Of a DNA stretch of 64,000 bases, positions 25,275 through 37,049 are shown piece after piece. The position numbers were made by a program, and so were the translations under genes. The notes under the pieces were generated by a model. That model searched no databases. It saw nothing but the letters and a program-made list of their open reading frames with translations, and was not told the origin of the DNA. Position 1 is the stretch's first letter, and the number at the start of each line of letters is the position of its first letter. The stretch comes from Cloeon dipterum (Eukaryota; Arthropoda; Insecta; Ephemeroptera; Baetidae): contig NC_088788.1 of the NCBI RefSeq assembly GCF_949628265.1, positions 30,924,335-30,988,334 of the forward strand, in the 5' to 3' direction.

Positions 25275-28200
25275 CCGTCACTATTCTCCTATACATTCGA
25301 CAATAATTAGACCCATTTTCGAGTGCAGAGGGCCATGTGGCCCGTGCGACTCTAGCTTATATAATTTATGTAGGAACTTTTTCAAGGAACTCAAGTGTTG
25401 AAATTTTATTTTATAGGAACACATTGAGCTAGTACTACTGGCTATTTTATTACTCTTGATGTATCCACACAGACGAGACGCTTTGGATTTTAGCGACCTT
25501 GGTATAAAGATAGGAAAAATTCGCTAAAGATTTTATTACCAAGAAGGGAGGATAAAAACCATTGCACACCTATAGGCAGGCAAATAAGGAAGCTTTTGGA
25601 ATAATCTGAATAATTCTTTAAGACACACGCACGTTAAATTTTTAGCTTAATGCAATCATAGAATTTTTACTATGAGAAAGGACCAGAAAAGCGCCTTAAT
25701 TGCGAAAATTCCTCGATTGAGTGATAGCTTATTTCTTACTTAACGATTTTAGATTTATTCGTGAGTCTGGCAAGATTTGAATCAGTCCAGTGCCAAAAAT
25801 TATTTCTGCAAGAGAACGTGGGTGAACTATAAATGAATAAGCTCTTGGATTCAATAATTAAAAGTTACTCCTAACTCACAGTCAGTGGCCGTGAAAACTC
25901 ACTTTCATGCTAACCTGACTTGTGAAAGTACCAAAAAATTACTCTGAAGACATGTTCAACATTTCAATGTTAGCCTTTATTAAATTGCAATGAAAATTTG
26001 CCGACATTTTCCGTGACAGTTGCTAAGCTGGTTTGCAAAGAATTTGAGTGATGTTGGAGGTAATTTAATCCACAAAATTTAATCAGCAACGCTAATATTA
26101 AAATATGTTTTGCATATCCTACATCGCGTTTTGGATCGTTTTCATGCCAACGCGTTTAGCAACATCTTCAGCTAAGACTGATCTACTGTGAAAAAATCCA
26201 AGTCATTTTTCAAACGTCCTACCTGTCCAACGAACGAAAGCACAGATATTCATGGGTCACTAGCGGATCAACACGTAGGCCACATGGGCTAGAAATAGAA
26301 ATAACACGTACGCCCGTGCCGGCTAACTTCAGACTGCACTGCAGGATGCAAAACAATGTGATGGCCAAACAACCTAATAGGCACAATCAATCATAGAATT
26401 AATTATGAAAACGTTCCTACGAGAGAAACTATAAAAACTATATATATACCGACTTTAGCGATGTTCACGTATAACAAGCTGGTCTGGTCAGCTTTTGGCG
26501 TCAAGGTTAGACAAAGCTAGATCGTGTGTGGGTCATAGGCATGGCCAAACAAAAATTCCTCGCACGTGAATCGAGAATGAATAAAATTTTATTCGCATAA
26601 AAATAAGTACAATTATGTTGGCAAGCTCTCCATGAGAATTATCTGTACTTTACTCTGTTTTAATTTGGCCAAAAGCTGCTTTTAATAATTCAGACAAAAC
26701 AATCTTTTACTTTTATTGCTTCGTTATTAGCGGTAATAAACGAATTTTATCTAGATCATATTACAACACACACTTCATCAAGAGCGAGAGATAATTACGA
26801 GAAGTTTTAGGGGACTCCTTTGATACATTTTAAAAGCGGGTTTCATAAAGTTTTATAGCATTTAGGGGAGATCTCCTTGCAATTAAAATCTAATTATGAT
26901 AGTAATTGAAGTATTGAGCGCACTAATGAATAAACAAATTTTACATGAATGCTTATAGACTTCTCCAATGATGAAATTTAATATTTGCAGGCCGATTTGG
27001 TCTAGGAAATAGTTAAAATAATTACACTAGTGTTTTCAAATATGCTATAATTTGCATGGCAATAGATATAATCTAATAATACTAATATCGTTTGCATGAT
27101 GGGCAAATTAAATTGCCCAACTATTCCAAGCCTGTAGGGCTATAACGCCGACTATTTTTTCCGTCCTTTGCAAAGTTCTTCCCTATTTTTTATTCATGAT
27201 TCGTATTTTTGCATACTGTGCGAGATATCCCAGAAGCTCATTTCTCACAAGGAGAAATAATTTGAGAATTTACAACATTTCCTGCTTCTCGCAAGAGTTG
27301 GTTGACTCGCACACACGTGTTTCAAGGGGATCCACAATACCTCACGCCTCGCTGACCGAGCGACTCCCCAAATCTTTGGCTAATAAAAAACACGCGTGTC
27401 TATCACTCTTTGATATAACCATTTTATGGAGGTGAGACGCCGAAGGCTACTTGAAGGAGGCGGACAAAACAATTTGCTTGAACATCTTTATGAACTCTCT
27501 TGCCATAAATCACGCGAATGTGAAGTGTAAGCAGCAGCGTAATTAAACAGACCATATTTCGTATCTTTAAAACTTTGAACATTGGACGGACGGATGGGTG
27601 ATTACCGCGTCATGACTGGTTCACATGCGCTCATTGCTTCTCCATTTTTTGCCGGCTTCGGAACTTTTTGCTCTCTTAAAATTACAGCCTTCTCTTATTC
27701 CAAACTATGAAATCACGTCATGGCAAACCACATTTTATCCAACTCAAAGCGAACAGTCCTAAAAGTAAGCGGTGGCACACTTCTCATCTATTTGTATTAA
27801 TAATATATATACACGAATTTGGTTCTTTATTGAGATAAAAAATTTATTGCTGCGTTGAAGTAATAAAAATTAATTGGATTAAGACGTAAAATTCAAATTT
27901 AGTTCCGCAACTTTTGAATTCTGTTATACAGATACAATTGCCTGCTTATTACTTACATGTCAATTAAGTCAAATTTATGATCGCAAATATACCCACTAGT
28001 GAAAAGTTTCAATATTATTTTTGCAATGTGGTAGCCTGTACCCAAAAAGCATTAATTTGGAATTGAAATTTTAACGAAATTGTAAAATTTACAAATAATT
28101 GAAGTTTCAGTGCGCAGGGCAGTTGTTACGTAATATCTTTTTGTATACAACACCAGCATCTTTGAAGGAAATAATACAGATTTACGGCATGAAAAAAGAA

Positions 28201-28939
28201 AATTGCAATAACAGTTTGGTTTGTTACGTCTAACTAAGAACAAGGAGTCGCAGCACTTGATTTATTTCATAAACTTATAAAATAAACATGACCGTTCATG
28301 TACTCATTTAAGATGCAGAACAATGTCCGTGGTGACATTATCGATGATAAGAATTAATTAAGCGACGCGCGGTAATTGTTCTCTATGCATGATTATTGTC
28401 GCACGCAATGATTATCTTTTGGTGCACATCAGTGCAGGTACGTGGTGATATAAAAAGGTTAATTCGAGTACGTGTGGCACTCATTTTTTGAGATCCTTGG
28501 TTGCCATTCTACTACAATCAGAAATCTGCACGCCCCAGCATTAATATTCTCTCGCTGTTCTAAATATACGCGTCAGAGAGGTGCAAGTTCAAATCCAAAA
28601 CATTTTCCAGAAAGATCGTGCATTGCACAGTTCAAGCACGCGCAGAGGAGATGATATCTAAAGCGCAGCGACAGCATCCATCATCCTCGAAGCTTCATGA
28701 CTAAATTTTTAACTGTCTTACAATAGTGAGTAATGAGAACAGTTCGGAAAGACCTTGAAAAAGACAAAACAGAAGTTGAAGAAGTTCGGTGTAGTGTAGA
28801 TGTAAATTTTCATGTTAAAAATACGACGTAGTTAGAAAATTAATCTTTCCAATATGCATTAAATTTTGGAGTATATATATATAATATATATAATATAATT
28901 CGTGAAATGAGACAGTTGGATGATAGAATCCATGGCTTG

Positions 28940-28973
<34 letters not shown>

Positions 28974-31900
28974 CAAGCCAATATCATCCAACTGTCTCAT
29001 TTCACGAATTATTAAATACAAATCGATATTAAACGAATTTTCCATTTATGTGTTCACAATAGATGAGCGGCTCAAGTGGAAAATTTGAAAATAAAAATTA
29101 TGTGTCGCACATTCTTTTACCGATGAACAGCAACTTCAGCCCTTATTAGTAGCACTTGGCCTGAAAAAATTCAAACCTTCAGAGGGTTTTGCATTAAAGA
29201 TCATTGAAAACTAATCGCTCCGACAAGTACTCATTGCTGAGCACAAAAAGAGTGCAAGCGACGAAATTGCGAATGGATGGCCTTTAACCCTCCCCTCGAC
29301 ACAATAATTTCGAAGGAGATTAATACTGTTTCCTGAATCACACACGCTATATTGATTGAAAGGAAAATTATTTCGCGTACCTCGTCATTTGAAGGTCACT
29401 TCTTTCAACCCGACCAAAGAGGATTTTCCTTAAGTACCTTTCCTTAAGTAGTTTATAATGTTTCATTGATTTTGTTGGATTGTTCTGTTCAATTAAGCAA
29501 CACCATAGTCTTGGAAACTCAAATTTTTAAATATTAAATTCTACACATCAGTTGAATATAACAAAATAGCAGCCATTTTTTTTCTTTAGTACTTTCACGT
29601 ATCGAAAGATTTTCTTGGTCAAGCTTAAACTGCCCTGAAAAATATAATGAGGTGCAACATATTTGAGACCACACAGCATCTTGTAACTTTTTATCCTATG
29701 TATATTGACCTACAAACTTTATATCATTTTCGACCATTATAATCAGGCTCACTTACACGCACACTCACTTTCAAATGCGAAAAATATGCGGCTACATTCA
29801 TCTATACTTGCGTTACTTTTGGTCAGTTGCAGAACAGATCATGTTAGCCTTGCCGAATTTTATGGACAGGTGTCACTTATATGAGAGCGTTTTTCATAAT
29901 TTTGATTTTTTTTAAGTGCTGCACCACCTCATTTGGCCGTTGGTTGGTTGCACGCATTTTGGGATGCAAATTTAGCTTCCAGCTTTCAACGAATGAAATG
30001 ACTGCTAGTGATATCTGTGCATCAAATTTTAATTTCATCCGCCCAGCTCAGTAATTGATGCATTAACCTTGCTCGTTCTTCAGGCGAATATAATGAAAAT
30101 CAATGTCCAAAGGAAGTTAGCATTGATAGCTGACGACTGGTTTTTGCTATCTCGAAATATTGAACAGGACCAGTGTAATAAAATTAAACTCTCCGCGCGA
30201 GGCTGTTCCGTTTGGAGCAAAAGTGTCCCAAAATCACACGAAGTGCGTCCGTCCCCGCTTTATGCCGCTGCAAATTGTTTTGCGAAGAGCCTTCGCCCAA
30301 ATATCGCATTCGCCTTGAGCTGCACGCGATCTGGAAATGTTTCTTAGTGTAATAGAGGATGTTTGTGCTTTTCTAGTCCTTTGCTCACTTTTTTCTGCAC
30401 ACTTGCGACTAATTTGCGACGGCAGGAGTGCTTGCTCTTGCTCCCTTTGCGTGCGCAGCAAGGAAATTGCGTCAAATTACACGCGTGTGTCGGATGTATG
30501 AAGTGACAGACGCAAATTGCGCCTTGTGGGAGTGCTGATAAAGCGACATTTTCAGAGAGGCTATTCGCGTGTGACGTGCGCAAATCATTTCAGCCGCAGT
30601 AGCTAATTTAAGGTCGGGTTTCAACAGCCGAGGAATATTATTATCATTTTGCCACTGATGTGAAATACATACAACTATAATGATATTAATTTCAAGGTTC
30701 AGCTTTCTGACTTGCCGGAAAATGTATCAACTAGTGGCATTTTTATGCTCTCAAATAAAGCAATTTAGGAAAACACTGTCTTCCCAATTTTAAATAAATA
30801 AAAGCTAATTTTTATCTGTTCTTCACTCGATATGCCTGTCTAGGTTATCGTTGTATAATCTGTACAAATCAGAGCTTTCATTGTGAATCAAAGAGGATAT
30901 ATGCAGTTTTGTCCGTCCGGTTTATCCCGTACAATGGGAATTTTCTGCAATTTTTACTCGTCTTCTTAGCAAATGACCAAAAAATTGCTATGGATTTTTC
31001 TTTCGAATTAAGCGATAAAGTATTTTTTTTTTTCAAATTCATGTAAATCTTTAAAAAAAATTCTTGTGACGTTTGTGAACTAAAATCCAATTTCCAGTAT
31101 AATTTTTTTTAAATGAGTAGCAATTTTTTCCTACAAATTTATTCTTCAGTTGGATTTTTTTTTTACTTCCGCATAACTAATAATGTAATATATGGCATGA
31201 AATATTGATATACTAGTATTTCTCTCTGGCGAGAAACCAAAACAATTGCAGAATTGCAAAATATGCTATTTTGCGTTTTAAGGTAATTTGACATCAAACC
31301 TTTCTCGTGGGAAACTGTTGGGGAAATTTTTCGACAATTTTCTTTTTCAATCGCGGTATAGTGGGGCGGAGGTTATCTTTATTTTTAATCGTACTAAACT
31401 CAATGGTCGCAGAGGGTGGTTATTTCCGAAATAAAAACTACTGCGCAGTCTTTTTATCAAGTGCCCGCCCTTTTGGCAAACCCCGGAACCAAATGAAGAT
31501 TGTCAAGTAAATTCGCGTGCTATTAGAAAAATGGCATTGAGGTCGAGCAGCTTAAAAACTGTGCAATACCTTAACTGTTTGATAATTTTGAAGTTGCACG
31601 CATAGTGCATTTCTAGAATTTCTCATTTCAAATGGATATTGTCTGGTTAAATTTTTGTCATCATTGCCAAGATTTTAACTACCGCCATTCGATCCTGAGC
31701 CTTTTTTAATAGTATTTTTTAATAACATTTTGTATGATGCACTGATGATAATGATGAAGCTTAACAAAGTAAAGAATCGCTGCATTTTAATGTTGCATAG
31801 TGATAGTGTATTACGTAAAGGACATTTTTATTGCGCTGGTGAGTTGTCGAGAGTAAAGTTATGCCACAATCGCGACTACTGTGTCTTACAGGTTGCATAG

Positions 31901-32090
31901 CTCGCTTCTCTAGTTCAGCGACTCTCGTCAGAGGTCTCTGCAAAACTTTTGATTTTTGTTTACATGCTGTGATCGCTTGCAAAACACGTGGTGTGATCGT
32001 GTGATGGCCACTAGTTAGGTATTTACATGACGAATAATTTGTTTCTTTTATTATTCACGTAGTATTTTTGCTATTCAAATTTAGAGCGTA
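25275..32090. other. Intergenic stretch upstream of RPP14, no supported gene
   Basis: AT-rich. No exon with coherent splice signals was found. The hairpin at 28897-29010 is listed separately. A short GTTGCACGCATAGTGC match at about 31592 resembles the end of the dispersed repeat at 44946. Confidence 0.35.
28897..29010. repeat. Long near-perfect hairpin around an (AT)n core
   Basis: The left arm 28897-28924 (starting AATTCGTGAAATGAGACAG) is the exact reverse complement of 28983-29010. An inner pair, GGCTTGGTG (28934-28942) and CACCAAGCC (28971-28979), is also exact. Only unequal bulges of 9 and 3 nt separate the outer and inner stems, and the loop is a run of AT repeats. More TA simple sequence lies just upstream at 28872-28896. 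Confidence 0.9.
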
Positions 32091-32650
32091 ATGCCTACAC
32101 AAACCGACGAGACCGAGACCGTTGAAAGAGGCCAATTCAAGTTCGTGAAACAGACTGCATCGTGGTACCTGCACGTTTCCTTGTAAATTTGCAGAATTTA
32201 GCATCGGCTATAGCTAAACGTCCATCTGTTCACAGGGTGTTTAACGGTGAGAAGAAGTTTGAGTTGACAGAAGTTGCATGTAAGCAGCAGATTCACAAAT
32301 CCTTGAAACAACTCTTTGGAGAGGCAAGTAGATATATTTCTAATTTTAAAACGTAAAAGTTGTTTGAAAATTGTTCTGCAATTTACCGGCAAGTTCTTTT
32401 AAATGCATTTTATAATGAACTATGAAAAAATTTACAGGCTGGAAGTGCTATTGAGGTTGGCATCCTGAAATTCAACCCTTTATCTGGAAGTGCGATCCTG
32501 ACCTGCCCGTCAGACAGTTTTGTCAAGGTCCGGAGTGCGCTGGGGATGATAGTCACTGACTTTTCTGGGGCTGAGTGTTACTTCAAAGTACACCGAGTTT
32601 CAGCGAATCTTCTTTCATTCACCACAAATTCTAGGACCTTTGAATTTTAA
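32091..32650 (+). CDS. RPP14: RPP14: ribonuclease P protein subunit p14 homologue, 130 aa
   Basis: A protein subunit of RNase P/MRP of the Pop5/Rpp14 family, which supports tRNA 5'-end and pre-rRNA processing in the nucleus and nucleolus. Exons: 32091-32182, 32236-32323 and 32438-32650, joining to 393 nt in one frame. The match to the animal family is clear: SWYLHVSLVF near residues 25-34, KQLFGEAGSAIEVGILKF around 53-70, and the end FKVHRVSANLLSF then SRTFEF. The length is close to the vertebrate protein (about 124). Intron 1 is only 53 nt. Intron 2 has donor GAG/GCAAGT and acceptor TTTACAG, a GC-AG intron: splicing at the nearby GTAGAT would break the frame. RPA43 follows about 370 bp downstream on the same strand. 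Confidence 0.85.
32324..32437 (+). other. GC-AG intron of RPP14
   Basis: The donor GAG/GCAAGT matches the strong consensus for the minor GC donor class, and the acceptor is tttacag. This is the only choice that joins LFGE to AGSAIEVG, as the family alignment requires. Confidence 0.75.
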
Positions 32651-33019
32651 TATGGGTATGACAATACTAACTTTCCATAACTGCAAATTGCCTAGAAATA
32701 CCAATACTTACCAACATGAATGATTAATTGACACATTCAAGAAACTGTTAACTAAAGTTAATTTAAATTTAATAATTCCATTACACTATGTCAATTATGC
32801 TCTGAAGTTTTTGCTCATTTGATTATCCCACGTTGGTCGGAAGCTCTGGAAAAATTCTGATCTAAAATTCACATGCCTTCTTTTGATGCAAAAATTGCAA
32901 AAATGGCAAGTCAAAAAAATCTGTCCTGTAAAAAAACATTAACACTTGAAACAGACGATGTGCATAAACAACTCAACAAAATTTTTCTATTTTTCTTTTT
33001 TGCAGAAATCGAGGAGCAA

Positions 33020-33907
33020 ATGAGTGCAACATCCAAAGGGGAAGCGTGTTCTTGGGTGCATTGTGTGAAGGAACTGTATCTTCAGCCACACTACTTCAAT
33101 CAAGTGCAAAAAGGTGTGGGCGATGCAATGAACGCCACAATAAACAAGTACCAGGGCGATCTCGCAGGTGTCGTGCGCCAACACAAAAACGTGAAGCTGC
33201 TCAGTGTCGACGGCACGATAACTGACGAGGAAAGCTACATCAAACTTCAAGTCGAAGCAGACTTTGAGGTGTTCCGCCCATTTGTTGGTTGCAAACTCAA
33301 AGGAGTCGTCAACAAAGTGAGTGCAAACAATGTCAGCTGCCTGGTTCACGAGCTGTTCAATGTTTCGTGTCCTAACGCGATGGGCAGCGACGACTGGGTT
33401 GGCTATAATGCCGTCTTGGGCCAGGAAATCACCTGCCAGGTCACCAAGGTCGATTTGACTGGTAGGATTCCTTATATCAGGGCGAGCATTGTCAAGCTGC
33501 ACCAGACTGAAAACGGCAACCACAAGCACTTTAACGAGGAGGAGGAGGTTGAAGAGATAAACCTTCAGGAGGAAGAGGAGGAACCTGTGGAGACTCCAAA
33601 GAAGAAAAAGAAGAAAGACAAATCCGGGGAGAGAGCCAAAGAAAAGAAAAAGAAGAAGCATGATTCAGAGGATGAAGTAAGTACTACACCCAAGAAAAAG
33701 AGGAAAAGTAAAAGAGAAGACGTTTCATCTGAATCCGAAGTTATTGAAATCCCTGAAATAGACATATTGAAAGCGTTGAAAAGGAAAAGAAAGAGCGGAG
33801 ATCTGCCAGATTCACCGATACCAAAATCTAAGAAGCGAAAGTTGCACATGAACGAAGCTGGTGACAAATTTTATTATGATGATGATGGAGGTCCAATTTT
33901 TGTTTAA
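33020..33907 (+). CDS. POLR1F: RPA43 (POLR1F): RNA polymerase I subunit homologue
   Basis: This Pol I stalk subunit binds Rrn3/TIF-IA and is related to Rpb7 and Rpc25; it acts in the nucleolus. From the internal ATG at 33020 the product is 295 residues. Residues about 10-75 form the Rpb7-N-like part (WVHCVKELYLQPHYF), about 80-160 the OB domain (GVVNKVSANNVSCLVH), and 165-295 a Glu- and Lys-rich tail with several KKKKKK runs, typical of animal RPA43. A pyrimidine-rich acceptor ends at 33005. Family N-termini suggest that EIEEQ just after it is coding, so a tiny upstream exon probably supplies the true start. An ATG G/GTATGA at 32652, directly after the RPP14 stop, would fit the phase, as would a site in the open stretch from 32873. 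The AATAAA at 33906-33911 overlaps the stop. Confidence 0.85.
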   Translation: MSATSKGEACSWVHCVKELYLQPHYFNQVQKGVGDAMNATINKYQGDLAGVVRQHKNVKLLSVDGTITDEESYIKLQVEADFEVFRPFVGCKLKGVVNKVSANNVSCLVHELFNVSCPNAMGSDDWVGYNAVLGQEITCQVTKVDLTGRIPYIRASIVKLHQTENGNHKHFNEEEEVEEINLQEEEEEPVETPKKKKKKDKSGERAKEKKKKKHDSEDEVSTTPKKKRKSKREDVSSESEVIEIPEIDILKALKRKRKSGDLPDSPIPKSKKRKLHMNEAGDKFYYDDDGGPIFV

Positions 33908-33949
33908 TAAAAGGTACTAAATTACACGTCAGCTTCGTTTGATTTTATT
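33906..33949. terminator. Convergent poly(A) signals of RPA43 (+) and Des2 (-)
   Basis: AATAAA at 33906-33911 on the plus strand overlaps the RPA43 stop codon. AATAAA on the minus strand (33944-33949) follows the Des2 stop. Stop codons are only about 70 bp apart, so the two 3' ends probably overlap. Confidence 0.6.
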
Positions 33950-33976
33950 GATTCTTAAACGACGAACATATTAAAT

Positions 33977-35264
33977 CTAATATGTTCCATCGCCACACCT
34001 GGCTGCATGCCTCTGCACCATTTCTTTAGAAGCAGTTTTCATATCCCTGGCCCAACCAATTAATGAGAAAAAGTTTATGAACACTGTAGTGGCATTGTTT
34101 TTCTTTAATCCGAATTCAGATGAGCTGTAGTCGAAAGGAAAAACATGATGGTAATTGTGCCAACCCTCTCCAAGGGCGCACGCGGTCACAAACCAGTTTT
34201 CGGCTGGTTGAATGTTCCTGGGTAATAAAAATTAATTTCACTTGATTAAATAAAATCTTGCTCTTGTCTACTTATCGTAAGGGTGGCCGCCAAAGTAATG
34301 CGCGACGCTGTTGACTGACCAAACGCCGTTCAGGCTGATCATGTACCTTGCTATGTTAGCCCCAACGCACAGCCACCAGGGCTCATCGAAAACGTACCGC
34401 AAGATGAGAGTTGGTAGAGCAAAGCAGAAAAACGCCTTCATAAAATAAAAGTTCCTGGAAGATGAGACCATCAATTAATTGAATATACAAATGTTAATTT
34501 TTCTCCCTTACTCGTCACACCAACTGACCACCTTGTCCCTCAGGATGTCCTCCATGTTCAGTTTTCTACCTTGCTGAACTACCATTGGGTGCTTTCCAGT
34601 CATGATCCAACCACAGTGCGCGAAAAAGAAGCCTCTGTTGATGTTGTGCGGGTCAGCAGATGTGTCCACGAATTTGTGGTGCACTCGGTGGTCTCGAACC
34701 CAATCGTGGATTGTTGTCTTAAAATTTAGAAGTGCAGAGAGTCGATCATTCTAATTCTAAGCCCATCCAATTAATCAATAACGTCGTATTTCTATTTATT
34801 GGAAGCCATTTATATATATATTTTACGAAATATTATACTCACTTTCAAACTAGCAATTTATTTTAATTAAACAACGATAAGTTGCTTACCAATCCAGCTG
34901 CGTAAAAAAATGCGGCTAAAATCACCCTCAGTTGCCATTTAGCTCTATATGAGCGGTGCGACCAAAGCCTATGCGCACCAGCGGTGACTCCTAGTCCGCC
35001 AGCCCATCCGTACACTATACCTATACACAATTTTATACAAAAATCATCTCCTGTGAATAAATATAACTTACTAAACAATAAAGCCGACCATTTGATGGTT
35101 TGCAGACCGTGCAACAGTGCGTAAATGCCCCAAATGTGTACTAGCGCTATGCCGCAAATGTTGCGCCATTTGAGTGACTGGTGTCGGGCAACCAGCTCGG
35201 CACTTGGGACGAAGCTCTGCTTTTCACTCGGTAAGAAATAGTCGTGCCGGGGCTCAGGGGCCAT
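33977..35264 (-). CDS. Des2: divergent acyl-CoA Delta9-type desaturase, 317 aa
   Basis: The shortest of the eight enzymes. Coding exons: 35264-35072, 35020-34890, 34717-34512, 34454-34272 and 34217-33977; 954 nt, one open frame, phases 1, 0, 2, 2. Ligands: HRLWSH (H81, H86), HRVHHK (H118, H121, H122), NSVAH (N225, H229), GEGWHNYHH (H258, H261, H262). All metal ligands are kept, so it should be an active desaturase. Oddities: the usual FSETDADPH after box II is FVDTSADPH, exon 2 ends in Leu instead of the usual Gln, and the protein stops right after GDGTY with no C-terminal tail. The ATG (MAPEPRH) follows a possible leader acceptor (gactccag), with a strong leader donor upstream at 35516. Confidence 0.92.
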
Positions 35265-35515
35265 GGGGAATCAGAAGTCTGGAGTCAGAAGTAAATTTAT
35301 ACCATTCCTATAACTTAAATAAAACCAAATTTAACCAGAACAAACATTTTTTTACTTTTGATCGGTTCATTTCTTTTCTGAAAGCGAACAGCTCGCGGAC
35401 GAGTAACATAAGCGCACTAGGCGCAAATCAGCCCACACTCAATACCCAAATTTTGCGGCCCTGATTTATTTAAAACAACAATTATGCGAGACATCTAAAA
35501 AAGAACAAATCTTAC

Positions 35516-35690
35516 CTGTAATATGCTTTGCTGGTATACTGGAAGAGAACTAACAGATAACTTTTCCCGGTCGTTTCGCGGACTGGGAGTAGTAGGGTAG
35601 AGCGATCCTCGCATCCTTGCCCTTGCGCTGTGATCAATGCAGTGCGCGCTTCTAAACCAGAATATTAAAAATAGCTGGAAGATACCCAAG
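35516..35690 (-). promoter_or_regulatory. Putative Des2 non-coding first exon and promoter
   Basis: A consensus donor ACAG/GTAAGA at 35516 ends a GC-richer 150-bp stretch, with a TTATATTG TATA-like element near 35690. It would splice to the acceptor just before the Des2 start codon. No CAGGTGG element was seen here. Confidence 0.45.
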
Positions 35691-35699
35691 GCCGCAATA

Positions 35700-37049
35700 T
35701 AAAGGAGAGGCTATAATCGTTTGATGAAACAATTGGAAATAATCGTTTGTCGTTGATTTCCAGTGTGCTCATAATTTCAATATGTATAACGCGTGTAAGT
35801 GAAGGTACTAAAATACTTACAAATGAACAATTATAAAAATTACAAAAGATATAAGCAATAAAATGTTTAATGATATATTTATATCCAACTCTGATCATAC
35901 ATGCTGGATAGCAGTTTTTATTGAGGTATGGGAATCATTTTAAGAAAGTATTATTTTTTATATAAATGACATTTTTTAGAGGACACTGCATTGCTTGTCT
36001 TCTAGCGTCTGCTTGATCTCAGTCCAGTTGTGATGCCAGCCGCCAGAGAAAGAATAACTCACAGGATTTGCTCATTTCTCATTAGTTAGTTTAAAACTTA
36101 AACAATCTTGGAAAATCCATGTGTCAAAGAATAAGATTTAAATTTGCTGTAAATCTACGATTCATTTAGGTGGCGGAAAAATTGCGCATAGCCCAACAAC
36201 CAAACGTGACTTTCCTTGTTGCAAAAAAGGGCAACAATCAATTCGACAGTAAAAATTTGGTTGTTTATTGAGTGATGCGCAATTTAAGCGCTACACTATG
36301 TATTATAATCCTTAGGTATTCATTAAAATTTGTATGTAGCTCTTTTCGATAAAATTTTTTTCTGTTCCAATTTCTTTATTTTCAAACGTTATTTGACTAG
36401 CTAAAATTCGCCTATGGAAAAGTAAACCTTGGGCTAAAATTTTATCTCAATATCTTTTCAAACCACGCGATATTAACAAAGCAAAAAAGAAGTTCAGCTT
36501 TTTTAACATGTACCACTAAATCAAGCGCACTGACGCACACTCAGAATTCGTTATCTACTTTTACTTTGCTGCTGCTTTACAATTATTTATTCGGGTCTAT
36601 CTACAATAATTCATTGCGTATCAGAATAAATTTTACCTCGTTCTCTGAAATGGGTAGAAAATACAAATCAGAGTTATTTTGAGTATTATGCGAAGGTATT
36701 TATTTTTTATCATTCCTCGTCATATAAATCACAGTTTAAAATTTATATATTTACAGTAAATAAAAAATATTTTAATATACTTTTCCGTTTTTTACATTCT
36801 CAGTCGTAAATAAGAAGTGGCAAGCGTCCTCGTCATATATAGATTAAAAGTAATTTTATTGCGGATCAGCAGAGCAACGATACCCCATACATCCCCACAT
36901 TTAGAATATTAATTACATATCAACTTAAAACCACCTGCTTTTATTTATATGTCAACTAATTTCATATGTAAATTTCACGGTGATGTCAGTAGATGAAATT
37001 TTGCAGATAAATATGTGGCTTGAATTTAAATAGTGCAAAAAGATGAATC
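35700..37049. other. Des2-Des3 spacer, no supported gene
   Basis: AT-rich; no exon or repeat could be supported. Confidence 0.4.

Noticed and set aside
28815-29045. 76-codon minus-strand frame through the hairpin
   Set aside because: The frame is produced by AT repeats (Ile-Tyr runs), not by coding constraint.
32873-33005. Upstream extension of the RPA43 frame with FLFFFF
   Set aside because: The Phe run is a translated polypyrimidine tract before an acceptor, so it is intronic rather than coding.
32987-33661. 224-codon minus-strand frame
   Set aside because: Antisense shadow of RPA43; it is Leu/Phe-rich because it mirrors Lys/Glu-rich codons.
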